Assembly (NCBI GenBank): GCA_947499125.1
Contig: CANMMP010000001.1
Span: 868,001 to 932,000 of the forward strand
Direction of reading: 5' to 3'
From: an uncultured Pontibacter sp.
Lineage (GTDB): Bacteria > Bacteroidota > Bacteroidia > Cytophagales > Hymenobacteraceae
Length of the DNA stretch: 64,000 nucleotides
Shown here: positions 8,859-17,115 of the stretch, in pieces
Layout: each line of letters starts with the position of its first letter
How positions within the stretch are numbered: the first letter of the stretch is position 1
Notes under the pieces: generated by a model
Seen by the model: the letters and a program-made list of their open reading frames with translations, nothing else
Database searches by the model: none
Told to the model about the DNA's origin: nothing
Made by a program: the position numbers and the translations under genes

Positions 8859-9959
8859 ATGTTTAAAGATATGTTGGTACTGGAGTTGGCAAGCGTTTTG
8901 GCAGGACCAAGTGTGGGCCAGTTTTTCGCTGAACTTGGGGCTGAGGTTATTAAGATAGAAAACACCCAGACCAACGGCGATGTAACCCGGAGCTGGAAAC
9001 TTGCCTCAGAGCCAGCCGATACCGACACACCCGCCTATTTCTGTGCTGCCAACTGGGGTAAAGCATCGCTACCCTTAAACCTGACTGACCCGACAGAGTT
9101 ACAGAGACTATATGAACTGGCAGCTAAAGCTGATATCGTAATTGCCAGCTACAAACCCGGCGATGCCGAGAAACTAAAAGTAGACTATAAAACGCTGCAA
9201 ACTATAAACCCTCGCCTTATTTACGGGCACCTTACCGGTTATGGCCCCGACGACAACAGGGCTGGCTACGATGCTGTGGTACAGGCCGAAAGTGGCTTTA
9301 TGTACCTGAATGGGGAGCCTGGTAGCAAACCAACCAAAATGCCTGTTGCCCTGATGGATGTGCTGGCAGCGCACCAGTTAAAAGAAGGTTTATTGGTTGC
9401 CATGCTGCAACGCGCAAAAACCGGCGAAGGGCAGTATGTGGAAGTGTCTCTGATAAAATCAGCTGTTTCGGCGTTGGCCAACCAGGCAACCAACTGGCTT
9501 GTAGCCGGCCATAACCCACAACGCATGGGCTCCGAACACCCTAATATTGTACCTTACGGCACAGTTTATACCACCTTGGATAATAAAGAAGTAGTGCTGG
9601 CCATCGGCGACGACCGTCAGTTCTCAAGGCTTTGCCAGGTACTTGGCCACTCCGCTTTAAGTGAAGATCCAAAGTATAAAACAAACTATAACAGGGTGCA
9701 GCACCGCCAGGAGTTAAATGCAGCGCTCCGTAAGCTGATAGCAACTATAAACCAGCAGGATCTATTATCACAACTACACCAACTACACGTGCCGGCAGGG
9801 GCTATTAACACTGTTGCCGATGTTTTTGAAATGCCCCAGGCACAGCAAATGCTGTTTCAGTATGCCGGTGCAAAGCCAGGTATAAAGCAGGTCGCATTCA
9901 GCATTCATAACACCCAACTACCAGCTTTAAGCCCGCCACCAGCTTACGGAAGCGATTAA
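8859..9959 (+). CDS. CaiB/BaiF family CoA-transferase (class III)
   Basis: A 366-residue class III CoA-transferase, which moves CoA between carboxylic acids through a covalent aspartyl-CoA intermediate. The N-terminus (LELASVLAGPSVGQFFAELGAEVIKIE) is characteristic, and the catalytic Asp is likely that of PVALMDVLAAHQ (about 167). It follows the aminotransferase by 35 nt on the same strand, so the two may be co-transcribed in amino- or carboxylic-acid metabolism (inference). The acyl substrate is unknown. Confidence 0.9.
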   Translation: MFKDMLVLELASVLAGPSVGQFFAELGAEVIKIENTQTNGDVTRSWKLASEPADTDTPAYFCAANWGKASLPLNLTDPTELQRLYELAAKADIVIASYKPGDAEKLKVDYKTLQTINPRLIYGHLTGYGPDDNRAGYDAVVQAESGFMYLNGEPGSKPTKMPVALMDVLAAHQLKEGLLVAMLQRAKTGEGQYVEVSLIKSAVSALANQATNWLVAGHNPQRMGSEHPNIVPYGTVYTTLDNKEVVLAIGDDRQFSRLCQVLGHSALSEDPKYKTNYNRVQHRQELNAALRKLIATINQQDLLSQLHQLHVPAGAINTVADVFEMPQAQQMLFQYAGAKPGIKQVAFSIHNTQLPALSPPPAYGSD

Positions 9960-10036
9960 CCAGTAGCAGCTTTATTATACAACTCTTTACCCCTTAAACC
10001 TGTAAAATCAATACAAAAAAGAGCAAATAACCAGAT

Positions 10037-10714
10037 ATGGCAGTTAAAGACGAAAGACTGAATGATATAATAAATGGCCTTCATCAAAAGTCGGTTACAA
10101 AGCAGGCAATATACCGGAACACCAAAGCTACCTTCGACAGGATGAAGGAAATTGCCCAGGACATAGTAAAAAAATTAACTACCAAAATTACAAAGCAGGA
10201 TGCCGATGTATTGATCGAATACACCAACATAAGTGAATTCGAGTTTCATGTTAAGTTCTCAGGCGACCTCCTGATATTTCTCATGCACACCAACATTATC
10301 ACCTTCCCGGATGACTACGAGCTGATGCGCAGCGAATATATAGAAGAGGATTTCCGCAGAAGGTTTTTCGGGCATATAATGGCTTATAACTTTATGGCCG
10401 ATACTGTAAAGTATAACCGCATGGATGACCCTGGTTACCTGGTTGGCCGCATGCTGATAAACATTGACCGCCACTTCGTTATTGAGGGTGTAAAACAAAT
10501 GGAGCTGCCTTATGACCGGATCGCCCAGAATGTGATCAACAATAAAACGCTGCGCCTGATAATTGAAAGTGCCATGGTAGCCGCCGTTAACAACGACCTG
10601 ATGGGCCAGGATGTGAGTGATATTGAGCGCATTACCCTGAAGCAGAAACACGAGAATGTGATTTCGCAGCCTCGTAAGGTTGGTTTCCAGGTAAGCTCTA
10701 CCCTAACACACTAA
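10037..10714 (+). CDS. Conserved hypothetical protein
   Basis: A 225-residue soluble protein with a helical, charged N-terminus (residues 1-60), a central beta-rich segment (EFEFHVKFSGDLLIFLMHTNIITFP) and a helical C-terminal half ending in a polar tail. It contains no signal peptide, no membrane span and no recognised catalytic motif. Codon use is like its neighbours, so it is a resident gene. I do not recognise the family and propose no function. Confidence 0.75.
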   Translation: MAVKDERLNDIINGLHQKSVTKQAIYRNTKATFDRMKEIAQDIVKKLTTKITKQDADVLIEYTNISEFEFHVKFSGDLLIFLMHTNIITFPDDYELMRSEYIEEDFRRRFFGHIMAYNFMADTVKYNRMDDPGYLVGRMLINIDRHFVIEGVKQMELPYDRIAQNVINNKTLRLIIESAMVAAVNNDLMGQDVSDIERITLKQKHENVISQPRKVGFQVSSTLTH

Positions 10715-10778
10715 CTTATAGCATAATAGCTGTTGCAGCAGCGTTCAGATATTGTCGGCACTCGTATACTTATAGTAT

Positions 10779-11789
10779 ATGGGGCCGGCATTTTTTATAG
10801 TATCTTTTAAAAGTATAGCCTATACTTTAAGTCGTTTACAAAGTATAACGATAGCTGCTGCTTTGTGCCTGCTAACTTCCTGCGCTACTGCACCCGGCAC
10901 AAAAACTCTCGACACAGAGAACGTCATTATAGTTGTGATCGACGGTGTCCGTAATTCTGAAACATGGGCGCATACGCCGGGGCATATACCAAACATGTCG
11001 GGTACATTAAAGCGCAAGTGCGTGTTTGTGCCGGGCTTCCGTAACGAAGGCTATACGTACACCAATTCCGGGCACACGGCCATTACAACAGCTGTAAACC
11101 AGCCTATAGACAACTATGGAAGCGAGTACCCGGATAGCGCCTCAATATTTCAGTATTGGCTAAAGCAGACCGGAAAGCCAGCCACCTCTGCCTGGATAAT
11201 AAGCAGCAAAGACAAGCTGAACATACTGGCCAATACAAAAGACTCGACCTGGCAAAACACGTTTATGCCATCGTTAAATGCCGGCAAAGATGGCCCCGGA
11301 AGTGGTTACCGTGCTGACTCGCTTACTTTGCTGGAAGTGAAAAAAGTATTGGCTAACGACAAACCCAACCTGGTGCTGGTAAACTTTATGGAACCCGATG
11401 GATATGCCCATGCCGGGAACTGGAACAATTACCTGCGTGGCATCACCCGCAACGATCGCTATGTAAAACAGCTCTACGATTACTTGCAGCAGGACCCACA
11501 CTATAAAAATAAAACCACCCTACTGATAACAACCGACCATGGCCGCCACCTGGATGGCGTTGAAAATGGCTGGATAGAGCATGGAGATGCCTGCGAAGGC
11601 TGCCGTGCTATTTTTTTACTTGCACTTGGTCCCGATTTTAAAAAGGGCAGCACGATCGAAAATAACTATACCCTCACAGACATACCTGTTACAGCTGCCT
11701 TTTTGTTAGGAATTGAGTTCAGGCCACGCCAGGGCAACCTAATGCTTGAGCTCTTTAAGAAAAAGAAGCTGCGCCGCCTTGGCTTGTAA
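10779..11789 (+). CDS. Alkaline-phosphatase-superfamily lipoprotein (phosphodiesterase-like)
   Basis: A 336-residue probable lipoprotein: a signal region is followed by the lipobox LLTSC (Cys35). The mature part has alkaline-phosphatase-superfamily elements: VIIVVIDGVRNSE with a metal-binding Asp, the nucleophile Thr or Ser in YTNSGHTAITT, and TTDHGRHLDG with metal-binding Asp and His. This resembles nucleotide pyrophosphatase/phosphodiesterase and sulfatase-like hydrolases. It is shorter than most of these. The next gene, 35 nt on, encodes a CotH-like protein. Confidence 0.85.
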   Translation: MGPAFFIVSFKSIAYTLSRLQSITIAAALCLLTSCATAPGTKTLDTENVIIVVIDGVRNSETWAHTPGHIPNMSGTLKRKCVFVPGFRNEGYTYTNSGHTAITTAVNQPIDNYGSEYPDSASIFQYWLKQTGKPATSAWIISSKDKLNILANTKDSTWQNTFMPSLNAGKDGPGSGYRADSLTLLEVKKVLANDKPNLVLVNFMEPDGYAHAGNWNNYLRGITRNDRYVKQLYDYLQQDPHYKNKTTLLITTDHGRHLDGVENGWIEHGDACEGCRAIFLLALGPDFKKGSTIENNYTLTDIPVTAAFLLGIEFRPRQGNLMLELFKKKKLRRLGL

Positions 11790-11824
11790 TGCCCTCTGAA
11801 GTATAATTTAATACTAACCAGACG

Positions 11825-12904
11825 ATGACCTTTCTAAAGTCTTACCGGCTATTGGTTTTACTCGTTTTTTACCTCCTGTATGTTGGCCAACCAACCGCAT
11901 TACAGGCGCAGGGGAAAGACGGGCAAACAGATATTTATACTTCAGATAAGGTTCTGGAATTTATACTTTCCGCAGATTACAACACCCTGCTGAAAGACCG
12001 CGGAGACGAACGATCGTATCACCCGGCTATACTTAGCTACACCGATACGGATGGACTAGTAACTGTTATAAACCTGAAGGTAATGGTGCGGGGAAACCGC
12101 CGCCGGGACCCAACTGTATGCGGCTTCCCTCCTCTTATGCTCAACTTCCCCCGCAAAAGTATAAAGCACACTATTTTTAAAGACATCAATAAAGTAAAAC
12201 TGGTTACCCATTGCATCAACGAAGATTATGTAATGCGGGAATACCTGGTGTATAAGCTCTACAATGTACTTACCGAAAACAGCTTTAGAGTAAGGCTTTG
12301 CCGCATAACTTACCAGGACCTGAACCAGAAACGGAAAACGGAACAGAAACTGGCCTTCCTGATAGAAGATGACAATGATGTAGCAGCCCGCAACAAAGGC
12401 AAGAAAGTACCCGACAAACTTATTATTAATATGAGTGAAACCGATGAAGATGCAACCGCTCTGCTCTGCTATTTTCAATACATGATCGGAAACACGGATT
12501 GGTCGGTGCCTTACAGGCATAACATTAAACTATATACCACTTCGCTCTCAACACCGCCTATACCGGTGCCCTACGATTTTGATTACTCCGGTATCGTTTC
12601 AGCGCCTTATGCACAACCGCCGCCAGAGTTCAACCTTTCTTCGGTGAGGCAACGTCTGTTCCGCGGTTATACTTACCCCGAACTTGTAACTCAAAAAACT
12701 ATAAATACATTTAATGCCAGGCGCACTTCGCTTTATGGTGTGTACCAGCAAAACGGCCTGCTTAGCCGCAGCTACCAGAAAAGCACTTTTAAATACCTCG
12801 ATGCTTTTTTTGAAACTATAAACTCACCTAAAAAGCACGAAAGCAGGATACAAAAACAGGCAGCCAAGAACGAGAAACTATACATATCGGTAAAAGGCCT
12901 ATAA
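11825..12904 (+). CDS. Secreted CotH-like protein (atypical kinase fold, putative)
   Basis: A 359-residue protein with an N-terminal signal peptide ending near LQAQ. The body resembles CotH: a Lys in INKVKLVTHCINEDYVMREYLVYK, a following acidic LIEDDND segment, then IGNTDWSVPYRHN and PVPYDFDYSG with a DxD-like metal site. CotH of Bacillus is an atypical secreted protein kinase; kinase activity here is inference. It follows the phosphodiesterase-like lipoprotein by 35 nt and its stop codon lies inside the stem of a terminator. Confidence 0.65.
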   Translation: MTFLKSYRLLVLLVFYLLYVGQPTALQAQGKDGQTDIYTSDKVLEFILSADYNTLLKDRGDERSYHPAILSYTDTDGLVTVINLKVMVRGNRRRDPTVCGFPPLMLNFPRKSIKHTIFKDINKVKLVTHCINEDYVMREYLVYKLYNVLTENSFRVRLCRITYQDLNQKRKTEQKLAFLIEDDNDVAARNKGKKVPDKLIINMSETDEDATALLCYFQYMIGNTDWSVPYRHNIKLYTTSLSTPPIPVPYDFDYSGIVSAPYAQPPPEFNLSSVRQRLFRGYTYPELVTQKTINTFNARRTSLYGVYQQNGLLSRSYQKSTFKYLDAFFETINSPKKHESRIQKQAAKNEKLYISVKGL

Positions 12905-12943
12905 ACTATAAAAGCAGCTTTATCAGGCTGCTTTTATAGTTTA
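12902..12943. terminator. Bidirectional terminator overlapping both stop codons
   Basis: A perfect 17-bp stem, TAAACTATAAAAGCAGC/GCTGCTTTTATAGTTTA, with loop TTTATCAG. The first TAA is the stop of the plus-strand gene and the last TTA is the stop of the minus-strand gene. The outer stem is AACTATA/TATAGTT. Confidence 0.92.
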
Positions 12944-14818
12944 TATGATCTCGGCTAACTCCAGCCACCTGAATTCTTTTTCTTCCAGGTCATTGTTTAT
13001 AGTTTCGAGTTCGGTTGCCCAGGCGTTAAGTTGCTCGTGGTCGGTAGTGGTGCCAGCATTCATCAACTCCACTATTTCCGATTTGCGGCTTTCCAGCTTC
13101 TCAATTTCCTTTTCGAGCTGCTCGTATTCCTTTTTCTCGTTGTAGGTAGCTTTACGTTTTGTGGTAGTTGGTTCAGTTTTTACTTCAGGAGCTTTGGCCG
13201 GAATGGCCTGTTTCGTTTCCTGTTCAGCTTTTTCCTGTTCTTTCTGCCACTCGCGGTAGTCGGTGTAGTTGCCCGGGAAGTTACGTATCTGGCCTTCTCC
13301 TTCAAAAACGAACAAGTGTTCTACCAGCCTGTCCATAAAATAACGGTCGTGGCTAACTATAAGCAGGCAGCCGCCAAAGTTCAGCAGGAAATCTTCCAGA
13401 ATATTCAGGGTAATGATATCCAGGTCGTTGGTAGGCTCATCGAGTATAAGGAAGTTCGGGTTTTTGATGAGCACGCGCAGCAACTGTAAACGGCGTTTTT
13501 CACCACCGCTTAGCTTGTTTACCATAGTGTATTGCTGCGCTGGCGGAAACTGGAAATGCTGCAGGAACTGGCTAGCCGTAATTACCTCGCCATTAGCCAT
13601 TTCCACAACTTCAGCAATATCCTTCGCAATATCGATCACACGCTGGCCTTCCTTAAAGGTAAGCTCATCCTGGGTATAATAGCCAAAAACAGTCGTCTGG
13701 CCGGCATCTATAGTTCCCGAGTCGGGTTGCAGTTTGCCTGTCAGCATGTTCAGGAAAGTAGATTTACCCGCACCATTTGGTCCAACTATACCAATGCGGT
13801 CCTTTTTCTTGAACACATAACTGAAATTGTCTACAATTTTCTTTTCGCCAAACGATTTCGATATATGATCAACTTCTATGATCTTACCGCCCTGGCGAGT
13901 CGTTTTAACAGATAATTCCAGTTGCGGGCCACTTACTTTTTTAGCAGCTTTCTCTTTCAGGTCTTCGAAGGCATCTACTCTATACTTGGCTTTGGTACCG
14001 CGGGCTTTGGGTTGCCGCCGTATCCAGTCCAGTTCTTTGCGCATCAGGTTGCGTGCTTTTTCTGTTTCGGCTGCAGCTACTTCTTCTCTCTCTGATTTCT
14101 TCTCAACAAAATAGCTATAGTTGCCTTTATAAGTAAATATCTCACCACCGTCAAGCTCTGCTATCTCATTGGCTACTTTATCTAAAAAGTAACGGTCGTG
14201 CGTTACCATCAGCAGCGTTGTATTCTGGGTAGATAACAGGTTCTCCAGCCATTCGATCGTGTCCAGGTCCAGGTGGTTGGTAGGCTCATCCAGTATCAGC
14301 ATATCCGGCTCCTCGATCAGCACGCGGGCCATAGCCACACGCTTCCGCTGCCCCCCCGACAAGTGGCTTATCTTTTTCTCGAGATCGTGAATTCCCAGCT
14401 TTGAGAGTATTTGCTTTACTTTCAGCTCATAATCCCAGGCCTGTAATTCATCCATACGCCCCATGAGGTTCTGCATGTGTTCCGGGCTGGTATTAGGGTC
14501 AGCTATGGCCGCTTCGTAATCGCGGATAACATCCAGCACTTCGCTTTGACCCGAAAATATGGTTTGCTGTACTGTAAGACTCTCATCAAATTCAGGATTC
14601 TGGCCTAAAAAGCCTATACTTACCTCTTTGCGAACGCTCACGCTCCCTTCGTCGGGCAAAATTTTCCCGGACAGCACATTTAGCAATGTAGTTTTTCCGG
14701 ATCCGTTCACGCCGACCAAAGCTATACGTTGTCCTTGGCTAATGCCAAAGTTCAGGTTTTTAAAGAGCCAGCGGTCGCTGTAGCTTTTCGAGATACTATC
14801 TGCTGATAAATAATTCAT
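12941..14818 (-). CDS. ABC-F family ATPase (Uup-like)
   Basis: A 625-residue soluble protein with two ABC domains: Walker A GVNGSGKTTLL (about 36) with signature LSGGQRKRVAMAR, and Walker A GPNGAGKSTFL (about 347) with signature LSGGEKRRLQLLR. There is no membrane domain. The C-terminus (about 530-625) is a Lys/Glu-rich coiled coil typical of Uup, which acts on ribosomes or branched DNA. Target inferred from family only. The ATG at 14818 lies 4 nt after a -7 box. Confidence 0.93.
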   Translation of the reverse strand: MNYLSADSISKSYSDRWLFKNLNFGISQGQRIALVGVNGSGKTTLLNVLSGKILPDEGSVSVRKEVSIGFLGQNPEFDESLTVQQTIFSGQSEVLDVIRDYEAAIADPNTSPEHMQNLMGRMDELQAWDYELKVKQILSKLGIHDLEKKISHLSGGQRKRVAMARVLIEEPDMLILDEPTNHLDLDTIEWLENLLSTQNTTLLMVTHDRYFLDKVANEIAELDGGEIFTYKGNYSYFVEKKSEREEVAAAETEKARNLMRKELDWIRRQPKARGTKAKYRVDAFEDLKEKAAKKVSGPQLELSVKTTRQGGKIIEVDHISKSFGEKKIVDNFSYVFKKKDRIGIVGPNGAGKSTFLNMLTGKLQPDSGTIDAGQTTVFGYYTQDELTFKEGQRVIDIAKDIAEVVEMANGEVITASQFLQHFQFPPAQQYTMVNKLSGGEKRRLQLLRVLIKNPNFLILDEPTNDLDIITLNILEDFLLNFGGCLLIVSHDRYFMDRLVEHLFVFEGEGQIRNFPGNYTDYREWQKEQEKAEQETKQAIPAKAPEVKTEPTTTKRKATYNEKKEYEQLEKEIEKLESRKSEIVELMNAGTTTDHEQLNAWATELETINNDLEEKEFRWLELAEII

Positions 14819-14822
14819 ACAG

Positions 14823-14830
14823 CAAATTTA
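14823..14830 (-). promoter_or_regulatory. -7 box TAAATTTG before the ABC-F gene
   Basis: On the minus strand it matches TAnnTTTG, with its G 5 nt before the ATG. The spacing is the same as at pepE and the class III aminotransferase. Confidence 0.5.
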
Positions 14831-14857
14831 GGCAATTTTATGTGGTAAGGCTTAAAA

Positions 14858-14892
14858 TAAAACAGGCCAACCTGGGTGGCTGGCCTGTTTTA
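14858..14892. terminator. Terminator between two minus-strand genes
   Basis: TAAAACAGGCCA-11 nt-TGGCCTGTTTTA, a perfect 12-bp stem. On the minus strand it ends the SPW-protein transcript. TATAGTT follows the stem at 14891-14897. Confidence 0.85.
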
Positions 14893-14905
14893 TAGTTTCT
14901 TTCTG

Positions 14906-15301
14906 TTAAAAGTTTCGGATATGATCGGGGCTGGTATGTTCGGCCCGGTAACTGTGGCTTGGTACACGGTGTGTGGTAAGCGAAGCTAATATCGAGAAAA
15001 CACCTAAAATAAGATGTGGCAGGTATAAGCGGTCTGCAAAACCAAATAGCCAGGGCGATAAGGCCAGTAATAAACCTAATCCGAAGTCTACCATCAGGTG
15101 GCTCTGCATCGGTATACGTTTAACCAGGCCTACCTCAAAATCAGTAAATACAGTTTGCATCAACACGGCTACACCGGCAATTACCATGGTCCAGGTGGCC
15201 AAACTATGATCCGAAAAATCAAGCACCCAAGGGCCTACGATCATAAAAATACCTATTATATAGTCCAATACTCCGTGAAAACGGGTAGGGATAAATCTCA
15301 T
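14906..15301 (-). CDS. SPW-repeat membrane protein
   Basis: The product (131 residues from MRFIPTRFHGVLDY) has four membrane helices with two SPW-type motifs, GPWVLDF and SPWLFGF, as in the SPW repeat family of small integral membrane proteins of unknown function. The start at 15301 is chosen because AAAGGAGG lies 6 nt before it, one of the few canonical Shine-Dalgarno sites in the window. The longer frame to 15346 would put that site inside the gene. Confidence 0.85.
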   Translation of the reverse strand: MRFIPTRFHGVLDYIIGIFMIVGPWVLDFSDHSLATWTMVIAGVAVLMQTVFTDFEVGLVKRIPMQSHLMVDFGLGLLLALSPWLFGFADRLYLPHLILGVFSILASLTTHRVPSHSYRAEHTSPDHIRNF

Positions 15302-15393
15302 AACAATCCTCCTTTCTAAGTTATACTCAAGCTTATGTGTACGCAACCCAGAGAAGAATGTGTCAAATATTATCCAATTTCAGTTACTACGGA

Positions 15394-15894
15394 TTAATCG
15401 GTAACAACTACAGTACGTGCTATAAAATCGTGCAACATCTGGCGGCGGCGCGCAGTCAGGATGTTTAAAAAGCCTAAGCCTACCGGCAACAACGACAGCA
15501 GTTTGCCAAAGTAGCGAAGGTTAGATTGAAGAATGGTAATACGTTTGCCACGCAGATCGGTAACTTTTAAGCCAAGTGTAAATTTGCCTATTGTTGCCTG
15601 CTTTGGCGATGCTTCGAGTAAAGTATAATAAAGCCAGTGGGCTACTATAAAGAAAGGGTTCAGGAACAGGTTTTGTGCCAGCATCCATAACTCATCTATA
15701 CTAACGCCTTGCTGCAACGTTTTATCCCAGGAACTGATATGCTCAGCATTAGAACCTATCGAGTAAAAAATCATGGTATAAAAGAAGACCAGCATCGACG
15801 TATCAGCCAGGAAAGCCACAAACCTATTCGTTAGGCTGCCATACAAGGATGTTCTTTTTAGAGTAGAGGCAGGTATCGTAAGCGTAGTTTGCAT
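15394..15894 (-). CDS. RDD family membrane protein
   Basis: A 166-residue protein with three or four membrane helices and the RDD hallmarks: an Arg in GSLTNRFVAFLADTSML, the KQATIGKFTLGLKV segment and the C-terminal RRRQMLHDFIARTVVV. RDD proteins are integral membrane proteins, some linked to ion transport or stress resistance; function here is unknown. The second Asp of the name motif is relaxed (FLADTS), which is common. Confidence 0.88.
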   Translation of the reverse strand: MQTTLTIPASTLKRTSLYGSLTNRFVAFLADTSMLVFFYTMIFYSIGSNAEHISSWDKTLQQGVSIDELWMLAQNLFLNPFFIVAHWLYYTLLEASPKQATIGKFTLGLKVTDLRGKRITILQSNLRYFGKLLSLLPVGLGFLNILTARRRQMLHDFIARTVVVTD

Positions 15895-16222
15895 AAGAGA
15901 CTTCTGTCTGTTAAAAAATGGACGATAGTTTAGTGCTGACTGACAGGCACCGTATAGGTGCTTCGTTTACCTTTGGCAGGCTGACAATGCGGCTAACATT
16001 GCCAGGTGTGGGATCGGAATTCAGATTAAATATAATGATTTGTTTAAAACCAACAAAATATTTAACTAAAATTATACTACCTGAATAATTATTGCAATAT
16101 ACTTGTTGTAAATGTAACTAAGTTTATAAAACTATAATTCCAAGGGATGTAACTTTTATGTGAACAGCTATATTTTCAGGGTAAACGGTTAAAAAGGCTT
16201 ATTTTAAGTAAATTCGCATACG
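15895..16222. other. Divergent intergenic region, RDD gene/murI
   Basis: 328 nt without a gene. The right half (about 16030-16200) is very AT-rich and probably promoter DNA. A TACCTTTG at 15968-15975 and a small hairpin GCACC-GTAT-AGGTGC near 15948 have no assigned role. A weaker box (TAAATTCG, 16209-16216) is nearer murI. Confidence 0.4.
16209..16216 (+). promoter_or_regulatory. Putative -7 box TAAATTCG before murI
   Basis: One mismatch to TAnnTTTG; its end is 6 nt before the murI ATG, implying a very short leader. Confidence 0.35.
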
Positions 16223-17038
16223 ATGAGAAAAGAAAAAAGTCAGCTCCCGATCGGGATTTTTGATAGCGGCATTGGAGGACTAACTGTAGCTCAGGCAATT
16301 ACAACTGTTTTACCGAACGAGCGCCTGATCTATTTCGGAGATACAGCCCACCTTCCGTACGGCGATAAGTCAACGGCGGCCATACAGGCATACGCGGTTA
16401 AAATATGTGATCTGCTTTTAAAGCAACAGTGCAAGCTTATACTTATTGCCTGTAATTCGGCTTCGGCAGCTGCATTCGACCTGGTGCGCGAGTATGTAGG
16501 CAGCAAGGCAAAGGTTATGAATGTGATAGACCCTACGGTATCGTATGTAGCTAAAACCTACCCGGGCAAAACAGTTGGCCTGATCGGTACAAAACAAACC
16601 GTAAACTCGAATGTATACCGTAAAAAAATAGATGAGACCGGACAGGATATTGACCTGAGATCGCATGCCACTCCCCTGCTTGCCGCCATGATAGAGGAAG
16701 GCTTTTTTAATGATACAATCTCGGAGAGCGTTATCCATACTTACCTCTCCGACCCCGACCTGGAAGGAATAGAAGCGCTTATACTTGGCTGCACGCATTA
16801 CCCGCTTATAAAAAAGCAGATCGAGAATTTTTATAAAGGTGCTGTTGATGTGCTGGATGCCAGCCTTATAGTTGCCGAACAGGTGAAAACATATTTAGAA
16901 GCGAATAACATGGCCTCAGAAAAGCTCACCGGCGACCATCACTTTTATGTATCCGACTTTACTCGCTCCTTCGAAGAAAGTACCCGGATATTCTTTAAAC
17001 GGAAAGTAAACCTGGAGCATTACCCGCTTTGGGAGTAA
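16223..17038 (+). CDS. murI: Glutamate racemase
   Basis: The 271-residue enzyme interconverts L- and D-glutamate for peptidoglycan synthesis. Both catalytic cysteines are present, Cys77 in ACNSASAA and one near 189 in GCTHYPLI, with the N-terminal IGIFDSGIGGLTV and the YFGDTAHLPYG motif. The length is normal. It stands alone between a divergent RDD gene and convergent valS, with a strong terminator after it. Confidence 0.96.
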   Translation: MRKEKSQLPIGIFDSGIGGLTVAQAITTVLPNERLIYFGDTAHLPYGDKSTAAIQAYAVKICDLLLKQQCKLILIACNSASAAAFDLVREYVGSKAKVMNVIDPTVSYVAKTYPGKTVGLIGTKQTVNSNVYRKKIDETGQDIDLRSHATPLLAAMIEEGFFNDTISESVIHTYLSDPDLEGIEALILGCTHYPLIKKQIENFYKGAVDVLDASLIVAEQVKTYLEANNMASEKLTGDHHFYVSDFTRSFEESTRIFFKRKVNLEHYPLWE

Positions 17039-17064
17039 TGATCAAACTACCTCCTATATCAAAA

Positions 17065-17098
17065 ATAAAGGCCGCTTCCTGACAGAAGCGGCCTTTAT
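17065..17098. terminator. Bidirectional terminator murI/valS
   Basis: ATAAAGGCCGCTTC-CTGACA-GAAGCGGCCTTTAT, a perfect 14-bp stem between convergent genes, followed by TATACTT and TATAGTT words at 17096-17110. Confidence 0.9.
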
Positions 17099-17115
17099 AC
17101 TTATAGTTTATACTT

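Noticed and set aside
16030..16200. AT-rich region before murI as a replication origin
   Set aside because: No DnaA-box cluster, dnaA or other origin genes are present; it is better explained as promoter DNA.
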